This document shows positions 1-8,572 of a stretch of 64,000 nucleotides of DNA, piece by piece (within the stretch, counting starts at the first letter, position 1; each line of letters opens with the position of its first letter). The position numbers and the translations under genes are program-made. The notes beneath the pieces are model-generated. The model was given only the letters and a program-made list of their open reading frames with translations, made no database searches and was not told where the DNA came from. The stretch is from the NCBI GenBank assembly GCA_946408125.1, contig CAMJQW010000004.1, positions 1 to 64,000 on the forward strand, read 5' to 3'. The DNA is from an uncultured Fibrobacter sp. GTDB taxonomy: Bacteria > Fibrobacterota > Fibrobacteria > Fibrobacterales > Fibrobacteraceae.

Positions 1-1196
1 CCGTTACCGGTCACGGCGTGGTGACCATCGGCATGAAGAACCACATCCCGAGCGGGTTTCCGGTGCCGCACCTGCCGAACATCAGCCTCGAGATGATGCA
101 GAAGGTGTTCCAGCCGGCTTTGACGATCGCCATCCTCGGCGCTATCGAATCCCTGCTTTCGGCGGTGGTGGCCGACGGTATGACTTCCACCAAGCACCGC
201 TCCAATACCGAGCTCTTCGGCCAGGGTGTCGCCAACGTGCTTTCGCCGATGTTCGGCGGCATTCCCGCGACAGGCGCGATTGCCCGTACCGCTACCAACA
301 TCCGTAACGGCGCGGTGAGCCCGATTTCGGGCCTCGTGCATGCGGTTGTCCTTTTGCTTATCATGCTCGTCCTCGGCAAGTACGCCGAGATGATCCCGAT
401 GGCGGCGCTTGCCGCGGTGCTGTTCCAGGTGGCGTTCAACATGTGCGGCTACCGCAGCTTCATCAAGATGTTCAAGGCCCCCAAGAGCGACGTGATCGTG
501 ATGCTCGTGGCCTTCTTCCTCACCGTGATCATCGATCTCACGGTTGCCATCGAAGTCGGCGTGCTGCTGGCCGCGGTGCTGTTCATCAAGCGCATGAGCG
601 ACGTTTCCGAGATGGAAACGGTCACGGAAGCCCTCAAGGAAGACGATGAGGAAGCCGCCCACAACGAGCTTTCCCGCCAGGTTCCGAAGGGTGTCGTGGT
701 TTACGAACTCGCTGGTTCGCTGTTCTTCGGCGCGGTCGACAAGTTCAAGGACACGATGGCCCGCATTTCCGACAAGCCGAAGATCCTCATCTTGCGCATG
801 CGTAGCGTCTCGAGCATCGATGCCGCCGGAATCCAGATGATCGAGGACCTGCTCGCGCGTTGTAATCGCGAAGGCACACGTCTATTGTTAAGCGGTGTGC
901 ATGCCCAGCCCGTGGTGGCGCTTACCCGCGCTGGCGTCCTCGGCCAGCTTGGCGAAGAGAACGCCCTCGGCAACATCGACGCGGCCTTGAACCGCGCCCG
1001 CGAACTCCTGGGTCTCCCGATCGTGGATACCTCGCACGAGGCGCAGCAGGCGCCTACTGTTTCCTGGGAAAAGAGCCTCGACAAACCTTGGATGCCCGAG
1101 GAGTCGAACGCCGCTGTTGCCGAGGAAACTCCTGAGGTTATCGCCGAGAAAATGATGGACGAACCGGTGGTAAAAATCGAGGAAAAACAGCCTTAG
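1..1196 (+). CDS. SulP-family anion transporter with C-terminal STAS domain (5' end outside window)
   Basis: Frame is open from base 3 (VTGHGVVTIGMKNHIPSGFPVPHLPNIS...). Multi-TM region, then an STAS-like segment (GVVVYELAGSLFFGAVDKFKD...ILILRMRSVSSIDAAGIQMIEDLL). Confidence 0.93.
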   Translation, partial: VTGHGVVTIGMKNHIPSGFPVPHLPNISLEMMQKVFQPALTIAILGAIESLLSAVVADGMTSTKHRSNTELFGQGVANVLSPMFGGIPATGAIARTATNIRNGAVSPISGLVHAVVLLLIMLVLGKYAEMIPMAALAAVLFQVAFNMCGYRSFIKMFKAPKSDVIVMLVAFFLTVIIDLTVAIEVGVLLAAVLFIKRMSDVSEMETVTEALKEDDEEAAHNELSRQVPKGVVVYELAGSLFFGAVDKFKDTMARISDKPKILILRMRSVSSIDAAGIQMIEDLLARCNREGTRLLLSGVHAQPVVALTRAGVLGQLGEENALGNIDAALNRARELLGLPIVDTSHEAQQAPTVSWEKSLDKPWMPEESNAAVAEETPEVIAEKMMDEPVVKIEEKQP

Positions 1197-1306
1197 TCGC
1201 GTAAGCATTTTGTCACTTTGTGACGTCTATTGCAGTGTGATTTGTAACACTTGAATCGGAGGCTAACCTAATCTATATTATGGTCGTCAAGGGAAAGGGA
1301 TTAGCA

Positions 1307-1408
1307 ATGAACCAAATCAGAAAGGACCTCTGCAGCAACGCCTTCTTCATCAACTTCATCATGGCGTTCTCAGGTGTCGCCCTTATCCTTTACGCGAACT
1401 TTACATAG
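1307..1408 (+). CDS. small hydrophobic peptide, 33 aa (MNQIRKDLCSNAFFINFIMAFSGVALILYANFT)
   Basis: ATG preceded by the purine-rich SD-like run aagggaaaggga, one predicted TM segment, and a terminator-like hairpin 22 bp after the stop. Confidence 0.5.
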   Translation: MNQIRKDLCSNAFFINFIMAFSGVALILYANFT

Positions 1409-1430
1409 AGATTCTCATTCCCCTAAGAAG

Positions 1431-1458
1431 GCGGTCCCTTGCAAGAGGGGCCGCTTTT
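1431..1458 (+). terminator. Rho-independent terminator-like hairpin
   Basis: GCGGTCCCtt-gcaa-gaGGGGCCGC followed by TTTT. Confidence 0.6.
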
Positions 1459-1476
1459 CCGTTTATGGGCCGGATT

Positions 1477-2460
1477 TTAGCCGTTTTCGAGCACCTGGAG
1501 CAGGCGCTTCTTGGCGGGGGAATCGGGCAACGGGTAGAACGTCTCTTTCGCGAAGCTTGCCATGAGCATTTTTTTCGCAACTTCCTTCGGGATGCCGCGG
1601 CTCACGAGGTAGAACATCTGTTCTGCGTCGAGTTCGCCCACGGTGTTGCCGTGGGTGCATTCCACGTCGTCGTGGTAGATCTTGAGCACCGGCTTCACGG
1701 AGACGGAACTGTCCTCCGAAAGCAGGATGGTGTTCACAAGCTGGCTCGAGAACGCCTTGGTGCATCCGTTCCCGACGATGACGCTCCCGTCGTAGCTTGC
1801 GCGCGAACTTCCGTCGAGCAGGTTCCTGGAGAGCTGTACGCTGGTCGTTTCGGGGGCGTTGTGGTATATATGGAGCCTGTGGTGGCTTTCCGAATTGCCT
1901 CCGAGCATGTTCAGCGTGCGGATTTCGAATTTCGCGCCCGGGGCGTTCAGGAAGGCGTCGATGCTCACGCGTGCGATGCCGTTCCCGCGTTCGATGGACG
2001 AAAACCGCACGCTGCTGCCTGCGGCCTGCGTGATGCGGAAATGCCTGAAGGCGAGCGGCAGCTCGTTCGCGGGATTCGCGAAGAAGATTTCCACGTCGGC
2101 GCCTTCGCCAACGTTCACGTCGAAGCGTTCCGCGCAAACGGGATGCGGGATCTTGTTGTCGAGAATTTCGATGCTTGCTTTTGCTTGCTTACCGATATCC
2201 AGTATGGTGCGGCCAAAGTCGTTGTTGCACTTGATGAGTGCCATTTCCGATTCGCCGTCGGCGATGGCCCTTTTGAGCGCACGGGCGTTCTGGGCCACCG
2301 GGAGGAGGGCGGCAAAGTCTTTTTCTTCTGCGAAGTCTTCTTCACAGGCGCATGCGTCCGGGAATTCGGGCGCGGGAATCCTTGAAACGGGGAAGAATGT
2401 CCACAGCTCGTCGTTACGGCGGGGCATTCCCAGTTGCTTGATGCGGGAGAGTGCGTCCAT
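1477..2460 (-). CDS. sufD: Fe-S cluster assembly protein SufD
   Basis: SufBD-like sequence (SRASYDGSVIVGNGCTKAFSSQLVNTILLSEDSSVSVKPVLKIYHDDVECTHGNTVGELDAEQMFYLVSRGI), adjacent to sufC. Confidence 0.92.
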   Translation of the reverse strand: MDALSRIKQLGMPRRNDELWTFFPVSRIPAPEFPDACACEEDFAEEKDFAALLPVAQNARALKRAIADGESEMALIKCNNDFGRTILDIGKQAKASIEILDNKIPHPVCAERFDVNVGEGADVEIFFANPANELPLAFRHFRITQAAGSSVRFSSIERGNGIARVSIDAFLNAPGAKFEIRTLNMLGGNSESHHRLHIYHNAPETTSVQLSRNLLDGSSRASYDGSVIVGNGCTKAFSSQLVNTILLSEDSSVSVKPVLKIYHDDVECTHGNTVGELDAEQMFYLVSRGIPKEVAKKMLMASFAKETFYPLPDSPAKKRLLQVLENG

Positions 2461-3206
2461 TATTTCTCCTCGATCCAGTCGTAGCCCTGTTCTTCGAGCT
2501 TGAGGGCGAGTTCCGGCCCGCCGGAGAGGATGATTTTCCCATGGCGGAGCACGTGTACGTAGGTGGGCTTCACGTAGTCGAGCAGGCGCTGGTAATGCGT
2601 CACGAGGATGACCGCTTTTTCCGGGCCCATGATATGGTTGATGCCGTTTGCGACGATGCGGAGCGCGTCAATGTCGAGGCCGGAATCCGTCTCGTCGAGG
2701 AAGCTCACTTCCGGGTCGAGGATGGCCATCTGCAGGATTTCGTTCCTCTTCTTCTCGCCGCCGGAGTAGCCGTCGTTCACGCCGCGGTCGCGGTAGCGTT
2801 CGTCCATCTCGAGAAGGGCCATCTTCTCGTCGATAAGTTTTTTGAACTCGTCGTCGCCGATTTCGGGCTGGCCGAGGAAGGCGCGCTTGCTGTTGAGCGC
2901 CATCTTCAAAAATTCCACGTTGTTCACGCCCGGGATTTCGGTCGGGTATTGCGTGCTGATGAACAGCCCGGAGTTCGCGCGTTCGCTGATTTCCATGTCG
3001 AGGAGGTTCTTGCCGTCGAGTTCTACGGAGCCGCCGTCCACGTGATAGGCGGGGTGGCCCATGATGACCTTCGAAAGGGTGCTCTTGCCCGAACCGTTCG
3101 GGCCCATGATGGCGTGGACTTCGCCGGGTTTGACTTCGAGGTTGATCCCTTTCAGGATTTGGGTTCCGTCTTCGATGCTTGCTTTCAGGTTCTTTATCGA
3201 TAACAT
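2460..3206 (-). CDS. sufC: Fe-S cluster assembly ATPase SufC
   Basis: ABC ATPase: Walker A GPNGSGKST, signature YSGGEKKRNEI, SufC-like C-terminus. Confidence 0.95.
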   Translation of the reverse strand: MLSIKNLKASIEDGTQILKGINLEVKPGEVHAIMGPNGSGKSTLSKVIMGHPAYHVDGGSVELDGKNLLDMEISERANSGLFISTQYPTEIPGVNNVEFLKMALNSKRAFLGQPEIGDDEFKKLIDEKMALLEMDERYRDRGVNDGYSGGEKKRNEILQMAILDPEVSFLDETDSGLDIDALRIVANGINHIMGPEKAVILVTHYQRLLDYVKPTYVHVLRHGKIILSGGPELALKLEEQGYDWIEEK

Positions 3207-3210
3207 GGTG

Positions 3211-5136
3211 CTATCCTTTCGTTGCGGCTAGAATCTGTATGAGGGCCTGTTTGCTCTTGATAATCTGGTCTGCGAATCCGTCTATGGAGAGGGAGCCCTT
3301 CTTGTACTGGGTTTCGAGTTTCTGCATGCCCTGCGTGAACTGGTTCAGGCGGAGCCTCTGCTCCATGCCTTCCTGCGTCGAAAGCGATATCTGCTTCTTG
3401 GTACGGTCGCAGAGGCGCTGCGTGAGGACCATCAGGGTCTCGTAGAATTCGATGATTTCTTTGGGCGGTGTCCAGGATTCCTCGGGGAGGTTTTCCAGGA
3501 ACAGCTGCAGCGTGGGCGAGAGCTGTTCGTACAGGAGCTGGGCGGAAAAGTATCCGGTTTCCGCGTAGTTCGCGATGATGGTGTTGACGAATTCGTCGAT
3601 GAGCGAGGATTCCAGCAGCTGGATCCCGCTGGCGGCGAATTCCATGTCGAAATATTCGCTGGCACGGTCGAGGAGTGTCGGGTTGTGGAACAGCAGGTTC
3701 GCAAAGCGGATCTCGATGGGGGAAAGGATTTCCCACGGGACGCGCACCTGTTCCTGCACCGGCGCAGAATAGTCGACGCCGTACTCCGCGAGTTCCGGGT
3801 TTGGCTGCGGTTGGGACGCGGGAACCTTGGGCGCCCTTTGCGGCTTGATGCTCTTGACGCCGTTCAGGGAGCGGTTCGTGTCGAATCGTTCCGCGATGAG
3901 GTTCAGGTACTGGTTCTGCAGTTCCTTGTTCTCGATGCTCTTGACGAGGGATTTCGCGTAGGTGATGAACTCCGCGCGCGCCTCGATGCTGTTCAGGTCC
4001 TTCTTGCGGGCGAGATAGCTGAGCCAGTCTTCGGCATGGGAAAGTTCCGCGCGGAAGGCGTCGGCGCCGCGCTCGTTCACGAAGTTGTCCGGGTCGATCT
4101 TGGTGCCGTCGGGGCGCGAGAGCGCAAAGATTCTCGGGTTGATGCCCTTGGGGAGCACGATTTCCAGCGAACGCATGGTCGCCTTCTGGCCGGCGGCGTC
4201 TCCGTCGAATACGAGGTACGCGGTTTTCGCGTAGCGGGCGAGGATGTTCGCGTGGAATTCGGTGAGGGCGGTGCCCGATGCCGCCACCACGTTCTGAACG
4301 CCGCCTTGGTAGAGGCTGATGAGGTCGAAGTAGCCTTCGACGATGATGACGGCGTTCTCTTTCGCGATGGCGCCACGGCTATGGTTCAGGCCGAACAGGA
4401 TTTCGCTCTTGTTGTAGAGTGCCGTGTCGGGGCTGTTCATGTACTTCGGGCGTTCGAAGCCTTCCTGCTTGGGGGCGAGGTCGCGACCGCCGAATGCGAC
4501 GACGATTCCCGACTGGTTCTGTATGGCAATCATGAGGCGGTCGCGGAACTTGTCGGCGATGCCGCCGTTCTTCTTTTCGGTGGCGAGGCCCGCTTTGACG
4601 CAGTCGCGTGGCGAAAAGCCGTTCTTGGCCGCGTAGGCGATGAAGCCTTCGCGTCCGTCGGGGGCGTAGCCGATATGGAATTCCTTGCGCGTCTGTTCCG
4701 AGATGTTTCGCTTGGCCAGGTATTCGAGCGCCTTCGGGCTCAGCGAGAGCTGCTGCTCGAACCATTCGCAGGCGAGTTCGTTCAGCTTGCGCACCATCGC
4801 GCGTTCTTCGGTGATTTCGGAGTTTTCCTTCGAGGAAAACTTGGGGAGCGGGAATCCCACGAAATTCGCGACCCATTCCACCGCGCCGTTAAAATCAATT
4901 TTTTCGTGTTCCTGGACGAACTTGAACACGTCCCCGCCCGCACCGCAGGCAAAGCACTTGTAGATGCCGATGGTCGGGTTTACCGTCATGGAGGGGGAGT
5001 GGTCGTCGTGGAAGGGGCATACGCCCACGTAGCGGTTCGTACCCGTGCGCTTCAGCGGCAAGAACTGCTGGATCACGAGCGAGATGTCCGCTTGCGACTT
5101 GAGCTGCTGAATAACTTCATTAGGGTAGAACGGCAT
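3211..5136 (-). CDS. dnaG: DNA primase
   Basis: CHC2 zinc finger (GVCPFHDDHSPSM...YKCFACGAGGDVF), TOPRIM (IIVEGYFDLISLYQGGVQNVVAASGTALT...LVFDGDAAGQKA). Confidence 0.97.
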   Translation of the reverse strand: MPFYPNEVIQQLKSQADISLVIQQFLPLKRTGTNRYVGVCPFHDDHSPSMTVNPTIGIYKCFACGAGGDVFKFVQEHEKIDFNGAVEWVANFVGFPLPKFSSKENSEITEERAMVRKLNELACEWFEQQLSLSPKALEYLAKRNISEQTRKEFHIGYAPDGREGFIAYAAKNGFSPRDCVKAGLATEKKNGGIADKFRDRLMIAIQNQSGIVVAFGGRDLAPKQEGFERPKYMNSPDTALYNKSEILFGLNHSRGAIAKENAVIIVEGYFDLISLYQGGVQNVVAASGTALTEFHANILARYAKTAYLVFDGDAAGQKATMRSLEIVLPKGINPRIFALSRPDGTKIDPDNFVNERGADAFRAELSHAEDWLSYLARKKDLNSIEARAEFITYAKSLVKSIENKELQNQYLNLIAERFDTNRSLNGVKSIKPQRAPKVPASQPQPNPELAEYGVDYSAPVQEQVRVPWEILSPIEIRFANLLFHNPTLLDRASEYFDMEFAASGIQLLESSLIDEFVNTIIANYAETGYFSAQLLYEQLSPTLQLFLENLPEESWTPPKEIIEFYETLMVLTQRLCDRTKKQISLSTQEGMEQRLRLNQFTQGMQKLETQYKKGSLSIDGFADQIIKSKQALIQILAATKG

Positions 5137-5141
5137 GCCTG

Positions 5142-5149
5142 CAAAAATA
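5142..5149 (-). promoter_or_regulatory. putative -7 element TATTTTTG, 5 nt before the dnaG ATG
   Basis: Matches TAnnTTTG; see leaderless-transcript finding. Confidence 0.5.
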
Positions 5150-5187
5150 GCAATTTCTTATATTTATCGCGGATAATAGGAGGAATT

Positions 5188-6591
5188 ATGCGTTCCCTTT
5201 GGCTTGGTGCTTTTCTTTGTGCGGCGATGCTTGTCTCGTGTAGCGATGACGATAGCGATTTCTTGATTAGCCCTTCGAAAGAATCGTCTTCGAGTGCCAA
5301 ATCCTGCAGTTCGGCGAAGTCGTCTGCCAAATCCAGTTCGTCTTCCGCGAAATCTTCGTCTAGCGACGAGTCCAGTAGCAGTTATGAGGAGTCATCGAGT
5401 TCCGCCGAATCATCGAGTTCGCTGGCGGTGCGGCAACAATGCAATGTTAAAACGGTCGAGAACTGCTTTATGGATGAACGCGACGGCCAGACGTATAGGA
5501 CCGTGCAGATTGGTAATAAGTTGTGGATGGCAGAAAACTTGGCATATGGTATTTATACGGATACTTCATTGTGTCCGTATTATGATAAACTCAACGATTG
5601 CGTCAAGTATGGGGGCCTTTACTATTGGGAAAAGGCGATGGAGTCTTGCCCGTTCGGCTGGCATTTGCCTGATTCAACGGAATGGGAGGAATTGTTTAAA
5701 ACGGTTGGTAAACGCTCGGAGGCTGCGAAAGTTCTCAGGTCAAAGACTGACTGGCTCTTTGAAAAAAATGGTACGGATGATTTTGGTTTCTCGGCTCTCC
5801 CTGCTGGCTCTCGGAGTGGTTCCGGCACGTATTCCGGTTTTGGTGATGTTGCGGCCTTTTGGGCCTATGATAAATGGGTCTACCAAAAAGATTGGTCTTT
5901 ATCGGTATGGTTGTATCGTGATGATGACACTCCGGACATAGGCTCCGTCTTTAACGCATATGACTTGTCTGTTCGTTGTATTAGAGATGAAGATTACTTT
6001 AAGAGGGAACAGTGCGACGTGGAAACAGACGAACACTGTTTTATGGATGAACGTGACGGCCGGACCTATAGGACAACGAAAATTGGTGACCAGGTATGGA
6101 TGGCGGAAAATCTGAATTATGACACGTATCGGGATTATTGTTATCTGGGAACTATTAGCAATTGTGAACGTTTTGGAATGCGCTACCGCTGGGCTGCTGC
6201 GATCGACGAGGACGAGAGAACGTGTGGCCCTAACAAGGATTGTCCTTTGCGTTCGGGAAATATTCAGGGCGTTTGCCCCAATGGTTGGCACTTGCCTGAT
6301 TCAACGGAGTGGGTCGTGCTAATCAATACTGTCAAAGCAGATTCCGCTTCGGGGGAGAACGCTCTTATGTCCGCCAGCGGATGGAATGCAGGATCTCTTT
6401 TCGAATTATTGCAGCCAAATGGCTATCGCTATTTTGGAAGAATGCGGTTCTGGAGCTCTACGGAGTATTGGGCCGGTTGGGATAGGGTCGTGGACAATTC
6501 GTATGGTATGGATCTGGACAACTTGGGCAGACCGTCTGTGAATCTCTTTAATAAGGGTGACAGTCTCTTTGTCCGTTGCATCCAGGACTAA
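5188..6591 (+). CDS. lipoprotein with Ser-rich linker and two FISUMP domains
   Basis: Lipobox CAAMLVSC; SSSSAKSSAKSS... linker; two repeats of CFMDERDG(Q/R)TYRT...IG(N/D)..WMAENL...CP.GWHLPDSTEW. The ORF track starts far upstream (3685) through the dnaG antisense strand; the real start is the ATG at 5188 after aggagg. Confidence 0.92.
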   Translation: MRSLWLGAFLCAAMLVSCSDDDSDFLISPSKESSSSAKSCSSAKSSAKSSSSSAKSSSSDESSSSYEESSSSAESSSSLAVRQQCNVKTVENCFMDERDGQTYRTVQIGNKLWMAENLAYGIYTDTSLCPYYDKLNDCVKYGGLYYWEKAMESCPFGWHLPDSTEWEELFKTVGKRSEAAKVLRSKTDWLFEKNGTDDFGFSALPAGSRSGSGTYSGFGDVAAFWAYDKWVYQKDWSLSVWLYRDDDTPDIGSVFNAYDLSVRCIRDEDYFKREQCDVETDEHCFMDERDGRTYRTTKIGDQVWMAENLNYDTYRDYCYLGTISNCERFGMRYRWAAAIDEDERTCGPNKDCPLRSGNIQGVCPNGWHLPDSTEWVVLINTVKADSASGENALMSASGWNAGSLFELLQPNGYRYFGRMRFWSSTEYWAGWDRVVDNSYGMDLDNLGRPSVNLFNKGDSLFVRCIQD

Positions 6592-7928
6592 ACAACGGCC
6601 TTGCTTTTCCAGCGGCCGCTGCGCCAGCGCCAGATGTTGGCAAACGAACGGTAGAATTCGTCGCTTGCCATGCCGAGCCAGAGGCCGGGGAGGCCTAGCC
6701 CCACGACAAACGCGAGGATAAGCGAAGTCGCAAGCCCGAGCGTCCACATCATGCCGCTCCCGACAATTGCGGGGAACTTGGAATCGCCCGCGGCACGCAG
6801 CGATGTGGTGAGAATAAAGTTCACCGCCTTGAACGGCTGCACGGCCACGTCGCACCAGAGGCATATCTTCCCGAGCCTGAGAACTTCGGGATTGTCGGTG
6901 TAGAGCCGTAGCAGGAGCTCGCCCAAGAGTGCGACGATTATCGAGAGCAAGAGCCCGCTTGTGATGCCCACGGCAAGCGTCTGGTAGACGCGGCGGTTCG
7001 CTTTCACAAAGTCATGCGCGCCTACGAGGTGTGCCACGAGAATTTGGTTTCCGCTGCCGAGGCCGACCCCGAGAATCACGGAGAGGGCGGCGAAGTTGCC
7101 CGCAAACACGCGGGCGGTCATCGCGGTGGTGCCCACGTACACGACCATCGCGGTGATGAACACCTGAAAAAGCTGGAAACTGATGGGTTCCGCGGCGGCG
7201 GGGAGGCCGATGCGCACCCAGTCGGGGAGGAGTATGCGGGAGCGCTTCCAGTCGCGGGCCTTGCTCTGGTGCTTTACCTTGAACTTGAGCACCATCCACA
7301 AAATGCCCGAAGAAATCAGCCACGAGAGCGCGGTGGCGAGGGCCACGCCGTAAACGCCCATCTTGGGAAGCCCGAAATACCCTTCGAGGAACACGACGTT
7401 CAGGCCGGCGTTACTCGCGATGGTGAGCGTGTTGCCCACGAGGTTCCATACGGTAAGGCCGTGCGTGGCGATGAGTGCGGTGAGGATGGTCTGCAATGCG
7501 CGGAAGGCGAACCCGAACGAGACGACGCTCAGGAACATCATCGCGTATTTCGCGGGTTCCTCGGTGAGACCCATCCATTGCGGGATATGCCCTGAAAGCG
7601 GGAAGATGACGAGCGTGAGGGCGACCCCGAGCAAGATGCTCCCGAAGAGGACCATCGTCTGCGTGCTGCTTGCATGGCTGTTCTGCTTGGCGCCGATGTA
7701 CTGAGAGACGATGCTTGCGCCGGACTGCGCGAAGGCGTGGAGTGCGGTAAACAGGGCCCCTAGAATCGGGAGCATGGCGCCGACGCCGGCGGCTGCGGTT
7801 TCGGATGTGCGCGAGAGGAACCAGCTGTCCATCATGGGCTGGATCATGCCCACGGCGAACGTGAGGATAAGCGGCCAGGAGAGGCTTATCAGGGAGCGGT
7901 CTTTGACGTCTTTTTGGGGTCCGCGCAT
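6588..7928 (-). CDS. MATE family efflux transporter
   Basis: 12-TM MATE-like sequence (SLISLSWPLILTFAVGMIQPMMDSWFLSR...GASIVSQYIGAKQ). Confidence 0.93.
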   Translation of the reverse strand: MRGPQKDVKDRSLISLSWPLILTFAVGMIQPMMDSWFLSRTSETAAAGVGAMLPILGALFTALHAFAQSGASIVSQYIGAKQNSHASSTQTMVLFGSILLGVALTLVIFPLSGHIPQWMGLTEEPAKYAMMFLSVVSFGFAFRALQTILTALIATHGLTVWNLVGNTLTIASNAGLNVVFLEGYFGLPKMGVYGVALATALSWLISSGILWMVLKFKVKHQSKARDWKRSRILLPDWVRIGLPAAAEPISFQLFQVFITAMVVYVGTTAMTARVFAGNFAALSVILGVGLGSGNQILVAHLVGAHDFVKANRRVYQTLAVGITSGLLLSIIVALLGELLLRLYTDNPEVLRLGKICLWCDVAVQPFKAVNFILTTSLRAAGDSKFPAIVGSGMMWTLGLATSLILAFVVGLGLPGLWLGMASDEFYRSFANIWRWRSGRWKSKAVV

Positions 7929-7942
7929 GGCACAATTTTAGA

Positions 7943-7970
7943 AATGGGAAAGGGGCTCAGAAAGAGCCCC
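7943..7970 (-). terminator. terminator-like hairpin downstream of the thioesterase gene
   Basis: Perfect 7-bp stem GGGGCTC/GAGCCCC followed on the minus strand by TTTCCCATTTC. Confidence 0.45.
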
Positions 7971-8012
7971 GAACATAAATAATGGTTCCGCCTGTATACA
8001 GGAAGCCAGAAC

Positions 8013-8058
8013 GTCATCCTCGCTCACTGGAATGTCATCCTCGCGAAGGCGAGGATCT
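8013..8058. repeat. intergenic palindromic repeat element
   Basis: GTCATCCTCGCtcactggaat + GTCATCCTCGCgaagGCGAGGATCT: a half unit followed by a full palindrome, same layout as the hrpB insertions. Confidence 0.7.
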
Positions 8059-8059
8059 T

Positions 8060-8572
8060 TTACTGGAGTTTCTTCCCCAATTCAATTCTTGCTTCGCGAC
8101 GGACAAGCGCCTGCTCGTAGCGGCGCTTTTCTTCGGCGGTTTCGGGCTCCACGGGGGCGACTGCGGTGGGGCGGCCGTCTTCGCCGATGGCGACGAACGT
8201 GAAGTAGCCATGCGCGATGGGCAGTTCGCACTTGTTTACCGGGTCGGTTTCGGTGATTTTCAGGCCGATTTCCATGGAGGTGTTGAAGGCGCGGTTCAGG
8301 CTCGCGTGGATGTTGAGGATAGTCCCGAGCGTTGCCGGGCGGAAGAACCGCACCCCGTCGATGGAGATGGTGTTCACCTTGCGGCCCGCATGGTTGAACG
8401 CGACTACGCAGGCGGCTACGTCCATGAGTCCCATCAGGTACCCGCCGAAGGCGTTGTGGAGCGCGTTCGTGTTGTCCGGATGCACGATGGCGTGCGTTTC
8501 GGTTTGCGAGTCCTTGACCTTGCGCGGGGTCATGTCGTTCGCGATTTCGGGAATCAGGTCGGTGTTCTTCAT
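8060..8572 (-). CDS. acyl-CoA thioesterase (hotdog fold)
   Basis: Hotdog-like sequence (HPDNTNALHNAFGGYLMGLMDVAACVVAFNHAGRKVNTISIDGVRFFRPATLGTIL). Confidence 0.82.
   Translation of the reverse strand: MKNTDLIPEIANDMTPRKVKDSQTETHAIVHPDNTNALHNAFGGYLMGLMDVAACVVAFNHAGRKVNTISIDGVRFFRPATLGTILNIHASLNRAFNTSMEIGLKITETDPVNKCELPIAHGYFTFVAIGEDGRPTAVAPVEPETAEEKRRYEQALVRREARIELGKKLQ

Noticed and set aside
3685-5187. N-terminal ~500 codons of the 968-aa ORF 3685..6591 (+)
   Set aside because: It is the antisense strand of dnaG; only the part from the ATG at 5188 (signal peptide/lipobox, SD) is a credible gene.
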